Assembly: GCA_018335795.1 (NCBI GenBank)
Contig: JAGXRP010000042.1
Span: 1 to 57,576 of the forward strand
Length of the DNA: 57,576 nt
Source of the DNA: Desulfobulbaceae bacterium
GTDB lineage: Bacteria; Bacteroidota; Ignavibacteria; Kapaibacteriales; UBA2268
Direction of reading: 5' to 3'
The translations under genes and the position numbers were made by a program. The notes beneath the pieces were generated by a model. It made no database searches, was not told the origin of the DNA, and worked only from the letters and a program-made list of their open reading frames with translations. Every line of letters begins with the position of its first letter. The first letter of the stretch is position 1. Of this stretch, positions 8,506 through 16,467 are shown piece after piece.

Positions 8506-9258
8506 ATGGCATTAAAGTTGGAATTTGAAGAACAAGGTTTGTGGCTTTTTAAGTATAGAGGTGTTTTGCCTATTGCATTGTTGTTTTTTGGTTTAGCATT
8601 ATACTTGAAGACGGTCGTTTACCCCGAGTCATTTATATTGAGAGGAACATTATACGAAGAATACTACGTTTATTTTTGTCTCTTAATTAGTTTAATCGGT
8701 TTGGCTATTAGGGTCTATACTGTTGGCTTTACGCCCAAAAATACTTCGGGTCGCAACGTGGATGAGCAAGTCGCCGACACTTTGAATACTACCGGAATTT
8801 ATTCAATAGTCAGACATCCCTTGTATTTGGGCAATTTATTCATGTGGCTTGGTCCGGCAATGTTGACAGGGCAATTCTGGTTTGTTGTTGCATTCGGATT
8901 GTTTTATTGGGTCTATTACGAGAGAATAATGTTTGCAGAAGAACAGTTCCTAACCCGCAAATTCGGCAGTATTTATGCAGATTGGGCTGACAAAGTCCCC
9001 GCTTTTATTCCTTTTTTTAGCAATTATCATCATTCAAATTTATCCTTTAGCTGGAAAAAGGTGCTCAAACAAGAGAAAAACGGTTTAGTTGCAGTCTTTT
9101 TGATTTTTGTAATTTTCGATGTTTCCGGTCAATTTGTCAATGGCACAAGAGATTTCAACTACTTTTTATTAGCCTCATTTGTTGTTACGGGCGTCCTGTA
9201 CCTTGTTTTGCGATATTTGAAAAACAACACTTCGGTGCTAAACGAATCGGGCAGATAG
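8506..9258 (+). CDS. Membrane methyltransferase, ICMT/PEMT-like
   Basis: An integral membrane protein of about 250 residues with a core like isoprenylcysteine carboxyl methyltransferases and phospholipid methyltransferases. The SAM-binding signature is visible: GIYSIVRHPLYLGN, then EEQFLTRKFGSIYADW about 45 residues later. Four hydrophobic segments precede or surround it, and two more form a C-terminal extension after residue 190 that is not part of the core. A bacterial member would methylate a lipid or a small hydrophobic substrate; which one is unknown. I use the ATG at 8506 rather than the TTG at 8500; no clear Shine-Dalgarno is present. Confidence 0.8.
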   Translation: MALKLEFEEQGLWLFKYRGVLPIALLFFGLALYLKTVVYPESFILRGTLYEEYYVYFCLLISLIGLAIRVYTVGFTPKNTSGRNVDEQVADTLNTTGIYSIVRHPLYLGNLFMWLGPAMLTGQFWFVVAFGLFYWVYYERIMFAEEQFLTRKFGSIYADWADKVPAFIPFFSNYHHSNLSFSWKKVLKQEKNGLVAVFLIFVIFDVSGQFVNGTRDFNYFLLASFVVTGVLYLVLRYLKNNTSVLNESGR

Positions 9259-9385
9259 GGATTCGATAAACTATTTTCATTTTCAAGAACATTTGTCCCA
9301 TACTTGTAAATAAAAGCTCATCAATAGCGTTTGGATATAATTAGAAATGTAAAATCTTGTTTTTTAACTTTTGACGGATTTGAAA

Positions 9386-9892
9386 ATGGAAGCCCAAATA
9401 TTATTTTCGGAAAAGCAGAGATTCACTCAATGGTGGATATGGGGAATTATGATGCTGATTAACTCAATCTGGATAGTTGCGATTTTTGTTCAACTTATCG
9501 GCGGGACTCCCTTTGGCAATAACCCAATGAGCGATGTAGGCATTATTATTACTGCGATACTTACGATTTTGCTTACATTTTTCATGAGGTCCCTAAGATT
9601 AGAGACGCAAATTCGTACAGACGGGATATATGTTAAATTTTTTCCTTTCTATCTCAATTTCAAAAAATACTTCTGGTACGAAATTTCAAAATGTTATTTG
9701 CGAGAATACAAACCGATTAAGGAATATGGCGGATGGGGTTTACGCGGATTCATAAAAAACAGAGCCTTGAATGTATCCGGCAACCAAGGTCTTCAACTGA
9801 TTTTCACCGACAACAAAAAACTTTTGATAGGCACAAACAAGCCCGATGAAATGAAACTTGCATTGATGAATTTAGGAAAGCTGACGGAATGA
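9386..9892 (+). CDS. DUF6141-like two-TM membrane protein
   Basis: A 168-residue protein with two adjacent hydrophobic segments (WWIWGIMMLINSIWIVAIF and the segment around IIITAILTILLTFFM) followed by a soluble PH-like domain. That domain contains LRLETQIRTDGIYVKFFPF, then GGWGLRG, and LQLIFTDNKKLLIGTNKPDE. The layout matches DUF6141, frequent in Bacteroidota, of unknown role. The frame is open from a TTG at 9371; the ATG at 9386 is preferred. It converges on the higA gene, with only 16 nt between stops. Confidence 0.65.
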   Translation: MEAQILFSEKQRFTQWWIWGIMMLINSIWIVAIFVQLIGGTPFGNNPMSDVGIIITAILTILLTFFMRSLRLETQIRTDGIYVKFFPFYLNFKKYFWYEISKCYLREYKPIKEYGGWGLRGFIKNRALNVSGNQGLQLIFTDNKKLLIGTNKPDEMKLALMNLGKLTE

Positions 9893-9908
9893 GATGGAAC
9901 ATAGATGT

Positions 9909-10208
9909 TTAGCTCGCAAAAACTTCCGCTTTTTTGATACTGTCCAAAGTAGTACCTAAGGCTTGGCTTTCTACCTCCAAATCATAATCGTTCTGGAGAC
10001 CTAACCAAAATTTAGCAGAGTTACCAAAAAAGCGACTTAGTCTGAGTGCAGTTTCGGCTGTTATCCGTCGTCTGCCCTTAATTATTTCCGAGATACGAGT
10101 CTGAGGGATATGAGTCTCTTTTGACAGTCTGTATGCAGTCAAATTCATAGGAATCAAAAATTCTTCATTTAGAATCTCGCCCGGGTGTATATTTTCTAAC
10201 TTTTCCAT
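9909..10208 (-). CDS. higA: HigA-type antitoxin, orphaned from its toxin
   Basis: A 99-residue XRE-family protein of the HigA/VapI subgroup. IHPGEILNEEF starts the family domain. The helix-turn-helix spans about residues 25-60 (AYRLSKETHIPQTRISEIIKGRRRIT), followed by RLSRFFGNSAKFWLGLQNDYDL. HigA binds its own promoter and neutralises the HigB ribosome-dependent mRNA interferase. Here no intact higB exists on either side; only its first 14 codons remain, overlapping the higA start. The protein may still act as a DNA-binding repressor or as an anti-toxin against incoming HigB. Confidence 0.9.
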   Translation of the reverse strand: MEKLENIHPGEILNEEFLIPMNLTAYRLSKETHIPQTRISEIIKGRRRITAETALRLSRFFGNSAKFWLGLQNDYDLEVESQALGTTLDSIKKAEVFAS

Positions 10209-10246
10209 ATTTTTTCCGTATCTTTTGAACCAAATGAAATAATCAT
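10196..10246 (-). pseudogene. higB: Remnant of higB toxin gene (first 14 codons)
   Basis: Directly before and overlapping higA on the minus strand lies a 16-codon frame reading MIISFGSKDTEKIWKS and a TAG stop. Its first 14 residues look like the N-terminus of HigB/RelE-type toxins, which commonly begin with an MI(I/K)(S/T)F..K.TE.IW pattern. The frame then runs straight into the higA start (the ATATGG is shared), so about 80 codons of toxin, including the RNase core, are gone. An internal deletion joining early higB to the higA start codon explains this. The homology call is from memory of the family. Confidence 0.65.
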
Positions 10247-10272
10247 ATAGTATCGTCTCTTAATAGTAACGT

Positions 10273-10303
10273 CAAAAGTAAGTAGTTATTTTTAGAATTC
10301 AAA
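10273..10303 (-). promoter_or_regulatory. Retained higBA promoter, Bacteroidota type
   Basis: On the minus strand TTTG (10303-10300), a 19-nt spacer and TACTTTTG (10280-10273) fit TTTG/N17-23/TAnnTTTG exactly. Transcription would begin near 10266, about 20 nt before the higB remnant start and about 60 nt before higA. Confidence 0.55.
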
Positions 10304-10323
10304 AAATTAATGTGAGTGTCTTT

Positions 10324-10354
10324 CTCCCTCTCCTTCTGAGAGAGTCGGGGTGAG
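10324..10354. repeat. Short palindromic element (REP-like)
   Basis: The stretch contains CTCTC-CTTCT-GAGAG (10328-10342) followed by TCGGGGTGAGG and seven T. It resembles the widely scattered CCCTCTCC...GAGAG.CGGGGTGAGG intergenic palindrome seen in many bacterial genomes. It sits between the higA promoter and the 3' end of the T9SS propeller gene, and could terminate a + strand transcript. Confidence 0.4.
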
Positions 10355-10365
10355 GTTTTTTTGCT

Positions 10366-11604
10366 TTAATTCACCACTAAGAATTTATTAACATATTCCT
10401 TGCTTCCGTCCTTTATATGTAAAAAGTAAGTGCCGCTTATCAGCTTTAACGGTATGCGAATATCTCCAGTTGATAAATTTAAATTCATAGTACGAATTAC
10501 TCTACCATTAATGTCTGTTATACTGCAACTGATTTGATTATTTGCAAAGGTGAAATTACGAATACTTAGTGCATTGTTTAAATATTCAACGGTAAACGGA
10601 TTTTGGATTTCAGGTTCTATACTTGCACCTGTCATGATTTTTTCAAAGTCGAAACAAAAAATATTATGTCTTAATATAATGAGGGTATTATGAGCAATAT
10701 TATATTCTGCCAACCCTGTAAAATCATTTCGCTTATATATTGATTTATCATCCTTCATATTTATAATTTCAAAATTTAAGACTTGATTCCAATCACTCCC
10801 TACGGCAATTAAATCATTAGTAATAAATCCAAAACCCATTACACCATTCAAAATGTTATTTTTTCCATAATGTTTATAGAGTGATAATTTATCCGTATCA
10901 TATAGGTATAAATTATCGAAATACACTCCAAACCCTACTAATCTCGAATCTGGGGAGAATTTGATTGAGCGAACTTCACGGAAACCTTTGTTTTCAGATA
11001 ATATTTTAATTGGTGCTAATGTTTGAGCATCCCATAATAATAGATGTGTATCTCCTTCATCTTGTGTTTTGTAGAACCATCCAACTGTTGCTACAAATCT
11101 TCCATCCGGTGATACACAAGGACTACCTATTTGAGTTTTTTCAAAATAATTTTGACTTATTTTTTGTTGTTTGGTCTCTATATTGAAAGAAGCTAATTGA
11201 TAAGACTCGCTAAATGGAACTTCTAAATTAAATATCAATGTTTTGTTGTCAGGCATAAACTTTGGAGATGTATTTGAAGTCGTAAATCGTACTACGACTT
11301 CTTGTGTTTCGTAGTCAATAACACATCTTTGGTCAGTAAGTGCAGATATGTATTTTCCGTCAGGGCTGATATCATAAAAGATAACTTGATAAGGGAACTC
11401 TCTGATAATCGTTCCTGTATTGCCGTCAATTTCTACCTCTGTACTCCCTTTTCCTGCGAATATGTTTCCATTCGGGTGTACAAGGAATCGTTGATATGAA
11501 TTCTCTGTCACCCAAAGTAGATTGGGGTCAGGGTCAGGCTCTTGAGCCAGTAATGGGTTACAATATAGCATTGCAACAACGAATAAAACAAATGCTCGTT
11601 TCAT
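10366..11604 (-). CDS. Secreted WD40-like beta-propeller protein with T9SS sorting domain
   Basis: A 412-residue exported protein. A signal peptide (MKRAFVLFVVAMLYCNPLLAQ) is followed by a propeller-like body with repeated blocks of the type ISPDGKYISALT, VSPDGRFVATVG and FSPDSRLVGFGV, each followed by a variable strand. The C-terminal 75 residues form a type IX secretion sorting domain: CSITDINGRVIRTM, then PLKLISGTYFLHIKDG and a final KFLVVN strand. It is predicted to cross the outer membrane by T9SS and be anchored or released at the surface. Function is not predictable beyond a possible binding scaffold. It appears monocistronic. Confidence 0.75.
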   Translation of the reverse strand: MKRAFVLFVVAMLYCNPLLAQEPDPDPNLLWVTENSYQRFLVHPNGNIFAGKGSTEVEIDGNTGTIIREFPYQVIFYDISPDGKYISALTDQRCVIDYETQEVVVRFTTSNTSPKFMPDNKTLIFNLEVPFSESYQLASFNIETKQQKISQNYFEKTQIGSPCVSPDGRFVATVGWFYKTQDEGDTHLLLWDAQTLAPIKILSENKGFREVRSIKFSPDSRLVGFGVYFDNLYLYDTDKLSLYKHYGKNNILNGVMGFGFITNDLIAVGSDWNQVLNFEIINMKDDKSIYKRNDFTGLAEYNIAHNTLIILRHNIFCFDFEKIMTGASIEPEIQNPFTVEYLNNALSIRNFTFANNQISCSITDINGRVIRTMNLNLSTGDIRIPLKLISGTYFLHIKDGSKEYVNKFLVVN

Positions 11605-11725
11605 AAAAATTCTCCCCGAAATACATGTTCCGTATATATTCTATGACACATGAACGCCGAAATTATCTCAAAATTAGGGAAAAAAGTTGGGAAATGGATA
11701 AAAATTATTAATTTACCTCACAGTT

Positions 11726-11866
11726 GTAGGGACAGAACAGCGTTCTGTCCTTGGATATCAGATGGACTCCTCCTCGCAGGTGGAGTCCATCTATCAATGT
11801 CAATTTTCCCATCCCACAGTTGAAACCGTGGGCTATGTTTTGGACAGAAAGCTGTTCTGTCTCTAC
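11726..11866. repeat. MITE-like inverted-repeat element, 141 bp
   Basis: Left end 11726-11750 and right end 11842-11866 are 25-bp inverted repeats matching at 23 positions. Each end is itself a hairpin: GGACAGAA-N5-TTCTGTCC on the left, GGACAGAA-N5-TTCTGTCT on the right. Inside lie an 11-bp perfect hairpin (AGATGGACTCC with GGAGTCCATCT, 11760-11792) and an imperfect palindrome (CCCACAGTTGAAACCGTGGG, 11813-11832). Open frames crossing it are low-complexity by-products of the palindromes. No transposase is present. No target duplication is obvious. Confidence 0.6.
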
Positions 11867-11888
11867 ATTTCAGTCCCCCCCCCCATAC

Positions 11889-11915
11889 AAAAAAAAAGCT
11901 GCCCAATCGGGCAGC
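11889..11915 (-). terminator. Rho-independent terminator (minus strand)
   Basis: On the minus strand GCTGCCC-GATT-GGGCAGC (11915-11898) is followed by nine T (11897-11889). It would end the transcript of the NTF2-like gene. A run of ten C (11875-11884) lies just beyond. The same stem sequence is used at 31878. Confidence 0.8.
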
Positions 11916-11933
11916 CTATGAAATTCTCATCTC

Positions 11934-12034
11934 GTCCCGTCAGTTGTTCTAAAGTTAGTGTATCCTCAATAATTACAACCGACGACTATAATTCAGATTC
12001 GTCCCGACCCTTCAATTATAACAACTGACGGGAC
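11934..12034. repeat. Inverted repeat with 15-bp arms
   Basis: GTCCCGTCAGTTGTT (11934-11948) and its exact reverse complement AACAACTGACGGGAC (12020-12034) flank about 70 nt. Degenerate partial copies (ACAACCGACGA near 11976 and TCGTCCCGA near 12000) lie inside, suggesting nested palindromes. It lies just after the stop of the minus-strand NTF2-like gene. Together with the MITE-like element it fills the 436-nt stretch 11605-12040, which has no gene. Confidence 0.6.
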
Positions 12035-12040
12035 ATGAAT

Positions 12041-12400
12041 TTATGCGTAAAGTTGTGAAACGTCCAAGAAAATTTCGTAATCTTTGACTTTGTCGTCCAC
12101 CAAACCCAACACGTTGCAGAATCCAACTGTGAGTTGCGTGTCGTTGTGCCTTGTATATGTCACTTTCCCTTTGGAGATTACTGTGTTGCCATCTTGAAAT
12201 ACTGACAAATCTGAATGCAGTAGCCCTTTGATTGAATCGAAAAAGCCGGCTACAGCTTGTTCGACATTGACTTTGCCTTCAACAGGAGGGAAATTACCCA
12301 TAGTAAAGATTACATCTTCAGTTAAAAATGATGCGAATGATTTGGCATCCCTGCCATCTATTGCTTTGAACAAGTCCTTAGACCAATCTTGATAATTCAT
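12041..12400 (-). CDS. NTF2/SnoaL-like protein
   Basis: A 119-residue cytoplasmic protein with the cone-shaped NTF2-like fold. It has a first helix (WSKDLFKAIDGRDAKSFASFLTEDVIFTMG), a loop NFPPVEGK, a helix EQAVAGFFDSI, and strands VISKGKVTYTR and TVGFCNVLGL. The family includes ketosteroid isomerase-like enzymes and binding proteins; no catalytic set is recognisable. It stands alone on the minus strand with its own downstream terminator. Confidence 0.75.
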   Translation of the reverse strand: MNYQDWSKDLFKAIDGRDAKSFASFLTEDVIFTMGNFPPVEGKVNVEQAVAGFFDSIKGLLHSDLSVFQDGNTVISKGKVTYTRHNDTQLTVGFCNVLGLVDDKVKDYEIFLDVSQLYA

Positions 12401-12516
12401 AATTTTATATATTTTTAAAAATGAAACATAAACTCACACTTAAACGCAGAAACGAATCTTATAGTTTATGCTATTATGAATTATGTCTAATTGTTAATTA
12501 TGTCAGAATATCTTGT

Positions 12517-13467
12517 CTAAAATACTTTGTCAGCTTTTGATAGAAGGCTGTCGGGAATGCTCAGACCTTGCTCTTGAGTAGTCTTTTTATTAATATAAAA
12601 TGCGTACTTAACTATGGGCTTCATCCCAAAATCTGTAGTTTTTTTGCCTGATAGGATTGCTGCCGCTATCTTGCCCGATTCTAATCCCCAAAAATCATAA
12701 TCAACTCCAAATCCGATTGCTGCACCTTTTTCGACTTGAAGTGGGTCAGTCACGAATATGGGAATTTTCTTTTCTCTCGCAATCTTCGAAATATATGGTA
12801 AGCCGAGATAAACCATATTATCCGCCGATGCGATTATGACTTGGGCATCCTTTGCGACAATTGTCTGTATTGCTTGTGCGATGTCGTTAGAATTGTACAC
12901 AGGGAGGTCTATCACTTTGATATTTCTTCTCTTGAATTCCTGAATCAATTGATTTGCCGAAAATTGAGCGTTTGGCTCGGAAATGCTGTAAGGTAAGCCT
13001 ACTATTTGTAAATTCGGCACGAAACTCATGACCAAATCAACGAATTCGACTATTTTGAATGGGTCGTAAACTCCGGCTAAATTATCGGGCGACGAACTCA
13101 TTCCGGCTTGTTCAGGGCTGAATGTTACGGTCGCTACAACGGGAATGTTTTTGATTTTTTGTGCTGCTGCCACCATACATGGAGTCGAATTTGTGATTAT
13201 CATATCGGCATTAGCCATTTGGAATGCGTCAAGTATTTGCACTATATTTCCGATTTCGCTTTGGGCGTTCTTGTAGTCAATTTTAATGTTTTCACCATCT
13301 CGATAACCTGCCTCTTCGAGCGATTTAATCACTCCCAATCTGGCTTGGTCTAAAGCAGGGTCTTCGGATATTTGGACAATGCCGATGTAGAGTTTGCCAT
13401 CTTTTTTGTTACATGTTGATAACAAGACGGAGACCAAAGTTATAAGAAAAAAAAAGCAAATTTTCAT
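12517..13467 (-). CDS. ABC transporter substrate-binding lipoprotein (TrpX/ABC_sub_bind family)
   Basis: A periplasmic solute-binding lipoprotein of about 316 residues. The ATG at 13467 gives MKICFFFLITLVSVLLSTC with a lipobox ending at Cys19; an ATG four codons upstream (13479) is less likely. The mature protein has two Rossmann-like lobes of the TrpX/YtfQ-like ABC_sub_bind family: IGIVQISEDPALDQARLGVIK, then MIITNSTPCMVAAAQ, PVVATVTFSPEQAG, and QVIIASADNMVYLG. Members bind aromatic amino acids or other small organics. No permease or ATPase gene is adjacent, so it is an orphan here. Confidence 0.85.
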   Translation of the reverse strand: MKICFFFLITLVSVLLSTCNKKDGKLYIGIVQISEDPALDQARLGVIKSLEEAGYRDGENIKIDYKNAQSEIGNIVQILDAFQMANADMIITNSTPCMVAAAQKIKNIPVVATVTFSPEQAGMSSSPDNLAGVYDPFKIVEFVDLVMSFVPNLQIVGLPYSISEPNAQFSANQLIQEFKRRNIKVIDLPVYNSNDIAQAIQTIVAKDAQVIIASADNMVYLGLPYISKIAREKKIPIFVTDPLQVEKGAAIGFGVDYDFWGLESGKIAAAILSGKKTTDFGMKPIVKYAFYINKKTTQEQGLSIPDSLLSKADKVF

Positions 13468-13488
13468 AATAAGATCCATTCATTTTGA

Positions 13489-13521
13489 CAAATTTATAAT
13501 TTTTAAATATAATAAATTCAA
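13489..13521 (-). promoter_or_regulatory. Possible Bacteroidota-type promoter (minus strand)
   Basis: TTG (13521-13519), 22-nt spacer and TAAATTTG (13496-13489) on the minus strand fit the -33/-7 consensus and lie about 20 nt upstream of the lipoprotein start. Confidence 0.45.
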
Positions 13522-13584
13522 TCTTAAGGTAGTCTAATTCTAAGTTAAGTTTCTAATTAAATTTTATAATCATAGAGGAGTATT

Positions 13585-13947
13585 ATGTATTTACTGACAA
13601 TTGGTCTCGGAGCGGTATTAGTTTTGTTGGGTTTAGGGAGTTATGTTGGTTCAGGAGCCCAAAGCGTTACGGCGTTGATTCCTGCATTTATCGGGTTGCC
13701 GATTCTGATTCTCGGTTTAGTTGCCAAAAATGAGGGACGCCGCAAAATTGCAATTCATATTGCTATCGTATTGGTTCTGCTTGGATTTATTGGGACAGTC
13801 CCGGGTGTTTTCAAGTTATTCAGTCATTTGGGCGGTGCAGAAATAGAGCGCCTTGCAGCAGTTTATGTGCAATCAATTATGGCTGTTCTGTGTTTTATTT
13901 ATTTGATTTTTGCTGTCAAATCTTTTATTGATGCACGTCGTAAATAA
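13585..13947 (+). CDS. Small four-TM membrane protein
   Basis: A 120-residue protein with four hydrophobic segments: about 3-21, 31-48, 56-73 and 92-111. The first two are Gly/Leu-rich, and a short basic NEGRRK turn separates the second and third. AGAGGAG lies a few bases before the ATG. It ends ARRK. Similar short membrane proteins are common and uncharacterised; no function can be given. It faces the histidine kinase end to end with 2 nt between stops. Confidence 0.65.
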   Translation: MYLLTIGLGAVLVLLGLGSYVGSGAQSVTALIPAFIGLPILILGLVAKNEGRRKIAIHIAIVLVLLGFIGTVPGVFKLFSHLGGAEIERLAAVYVQSIMAVLCFIYLIFAVKSFIDARRK

Positions 13948-13949
13948 TT

Positions 13950-15620
13950 TTAGTTGTATTTATTTTCGACAACAGGTAAAACCAATGTGAAAGTACTTCC
14001 AATATCGGGAGTACTTTCTACTATTATATCTCCACCATTCATATGGGCAAATTCCTTGCTCAACAATAAGCCCAATCCGGTCCCTTTTTCACCCTCAGTG
14101 CCCAATCTGGCTTCTGAATTTGTAATTTTGAATAAATTTTCCAAGGTATAGTTGTCCATTCCAATTCCGGTATCATTGACCGAAACTAGTACATGGTCTT
14201 CGTGACATACGCAATTCAATGTGACTTTGCCGTTTGTAGGTGTGAATTTAATAGCATTGCTCAATAGATTTCTCAAAATTGTTTTAATCATTTCGATATC
14301 TGCATAAAGTATAAAATCGCATTCGCAAATATGATTTAAATCAATCTGTTTGCGTTGAGCATTTTCCATGTTCAATCTGAATGAGCTTTCCACTACTTCA
14401 CTTATCTGGAAATAACGGGGTCTAGGCACCAATTTTTTGGTCTGAGACATTGACCATTGCAACAAATTTTCGAGTAAATTGAATAATGCTGAAGAAGCCT
14501 CTTTCAGATTGATAGTATATTCTTTTATTTGATTTGTTGGGATAGTGTCGAAATTGTCTGCCAAATCTTTCAGCATCATCATAATTCCGGTCAGAGGGCT
14601 TCGGAGGTCATGAGCGATTATATTGAAGAAGGTATCTTTGTCAGCATTCAATTCCTTGAGTAATTGTTGGGTTTCTTCTTGTTGTTGTTCCAATGCTTTT
14701 CTAGAGCAAATATCGGAATAGCTTCCTATTGCAACTCGGGTACCATTGAATAATGTATGCTTCACCGAACGTTCGCTTATCCAGATATAATTGCCGTTAG
14801 GGTGTAGCCACCTATATTCTACGATGTATGGCTTATTGAATTCAAACAATTCATCAAATTCTTTGTTAATTCTTTCTCTATCATCATGATGAATTCGATT
14901 GAACCAAATTTCTTTACTGTTTGCGATTATTTCTTCAGGTGAGAAACCTGTAATGTTATATATATTCGGACTTACATAGTGTGTATTTCCATCTCTATCC
15001 AAAATCCATGTGGCATCGGGGATATTCTCGACAAGTAGTTTGTATTGCTCTTCTCGATCAGCCAATTTGGCAAGCGTTAGTTCTCTTTCTTTCTCTGATG
15101 AAATTTGTTGGCTTATATCTACAGCAATTCCAATGACAAATTCCATATTAAATTCTTTGAATTGTAATCTGGTAATTGTTAAATCACACCATACTGTTTC
15201 GCCGTTTTTATGCAAGTAAGGCTTTACAAATCTATGAGTGCTAATTTCATTCTTGGTTAATTCAATAATTAGTTCAATTTCAGCTTCATACACTTCTTTT
15301 TCTGATAAATCGGATAGATGTAATTTGAGAAATTCTGCTTCGGAATAACCTAATAATTGGCAAAAAGCATGATTAACTTCAAGTATAGTCATTTTTTCGA
15401 TGTTCAAAATAATTATACCGGCGGGAGTATGGTCGAATATACTACGGAAAAAGTAATCGCTCTCGAGTTTCTGTTCGAGCATATTCTTAATGTCTGAATT
15501 CTTTTCGGTTAACTTCCCACCGATTTCATCAGCAATTATTTTTTTCAGATATCTATTCTCAGACTTTAGTCTTTCGATGGTACCGATTAATGTTTTTATA
15601 TCGTTTTGGACATTTATCAT
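13950..15620 (-). CDS. Cytosolic PAS-domain sensor histidine kinase
   Basis: A 556-residue kinase without membrane segments. A short coiled-coil start (1-55) is followed by two PAS domains: about 55-175 (FDHTPAGIIILNIE) and 195-310 (VENIPDATWILDRDGN, ending with a PAC motif RVAIGSYSDI). Then come the HisKA dimerisation helix with phospho-acceptor His337 (FFNIIAHDLRSPLTG) and a HATPase domain (N box LLSNAIKFTPTNG, G1 NDTGIGM, G2 GTGLGL). No response regulator is next to it, so it is an orphan kinase. It starts 91 nt after lptB on the same strand and may be read through from it. Confidence 0.9.
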   Translation of the reverse strand: MINVQNDIKTLIGTIERLKSENRYLKKIIADEIGGKLTEKNSDIKNMLEQKLESDYFFRSIFDHTPAGIIILNIEKMTILEVNHAFCQLLGYSEAEFLKLHLSDLSEKEVYEAEIELIIELTKNEISTHRFVKPYLHKNGETVWCDLTITRLQFKEFNMEFVIGIAVDISQQISSEKERELTLAKLADREEQYKLLVENIPDATWILDRDGNTHYVSPNIYNITGFSPEEIIANSKEIWFNRIHHDDRERINKEFDELFEFNKPYIVEYRWLHPNGNYIWISERSVKHTLFNGTRVAIGSYSDICSRKALEQQQEETQQLLKELNADKDTFFNIIAHDLRSPLTGIMMMLKDLADNFDTIPTNQIKEYTINLKEASSALFNLLENLLQWSMSQTKKLVPRPRYFQISEVVESSFRLNMENAQRKQIDLNHICECDFILYADIEMIKTILRNLLSNAIKFTPTNGKVTLNCVCHEDHVLVSVNDTGIGMDNYTLENLFKITNSEARLGTEGEKGTGLGLLLSKEFAHMNGGDIIVESTPDIGSTFTLVLPVVENKYN

Positions 15621-15711
15621 ACTTATAATTTATCATTTTTTTATTGATACTCGCCAAAGTAACTACAAAATTCAAATAATCAAAATAATTTTTTGTAATA
15701 TATTTATTTTC

Positions 15712-16461
15712 TTATACTTGATAGCGTTCCAACTTGAATGTTTCACCTAAATATCTTTTTCGAACTTCCTCATTATCTGCGATTTCAGCAGCTGTTCCTG
15801 AAATATAAATAGTACCGTCAATCAAAATATAAGCACGGTCTGTTATAGACAAAGTTTCATGAACATTATGGTCAGTTATTAGAACACCAATATTTTGCTC
15901 CTTGAGTTTGGAAACCATTTTCATAATGTCTTCGACTGCAATCGGGTCAATTCCGGCAAAAGGTTCGTCTAAAAGCACAAATTTTGGCTCTGAAGCGAGA
16001 GTTCTCGCGATTTCGCACCGGCGTCGTTCTCCACCTGACAACATATAGCCTGTAGATTTACGGATATGTTGAATCCCGAATTCATTTATTAATCGTTCAA
16101 GTTTTTCCTTTCGCTGACTTGCAGTAAATCTTTGCATCTGCAGAATCGCCCGAATATTATTTTCTACAGACATTTTTCTAAAAACTGACGGCTCTTGCGG
16201 GAGATAGCTCAATCCCAATCGAGACCGCCTATACATCGGTTTACCGGTTATATCATTTCCGTCTAACTTGACTATACCGCTATTTGGTTTAATCATCCCC
16301 ACAATCATGTAGAATGTAGTGGTTTTTCCGGCTCCATTTGGACCAAGTAAGCCAACTACTTCACCTTGTTTGATGTTGATTGACACGTTGTTTACTACTA
16401 CGCGTTTTTTGTAGCGTTTTACTAAATTCTCGGCTGACAATTCGCTATGTTGAGTTTCCAA
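15712..16461 (-). CDS. lptB: LPS export ABC transporter ATP-binding protein LptB
   Basis: The cytoplasmic ATPase that drives lipopolysaccharide extraction by LptFG. All ABC motifs are present: Walker [10 protein letters not shown] (about 40-48), Q-loop LPQE (Q89), signature LSGGERRR (141-148), Walker B FVLLDEP (161-167) and H-loop His198. The LptB-typical [19 protein letters not shown] block separates it from other ABC ATPases. The start is TTG, with AAGG upstream lying in the last codons of htrA; only 6 nt separate the two genes, so translation is probably coupled. lptA/lptC/lptFG are not in the window. Confidence 0.92.
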   Translation of the reverse strand: METQHSELSAENLVKRYKKRVVVNNVSINIKQGEVVGLLGPNGAGKTTTFYMIVGMIKPNSGIVKLDGNDITGKPMYRRSRLGLSYLPQEPSVFRKMSVENNIRAILQMQRFTASQRKEKLERLINEFGIQHIRKSTGYMLSGGERRRCEIARTLASEPKFVLLDEPFAGIDPIAVEDIMKMVSKLKEQNIGVLITDHNVHETLSITDRAYILIDGTIYISGTAAEIADNEEVRKRYLGETFKLERYQV

Positions 16462-16467
16462 TTTTTT

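Noticed and set aside
10240-10271. Sigma70-like TTGACG-N17-TACTAT before higA on the minus strand
   Set aside because: Its -10 box touches the higB start codon, leaving no leader, and a better Bacteroidota-type promoter lies just upstream.
11718-12028. Open frames on both strands over the gene-free stretch
   Set aside because: They run through palindromes and homopolymers, lack ribosome sites and have no domain-like sequence.
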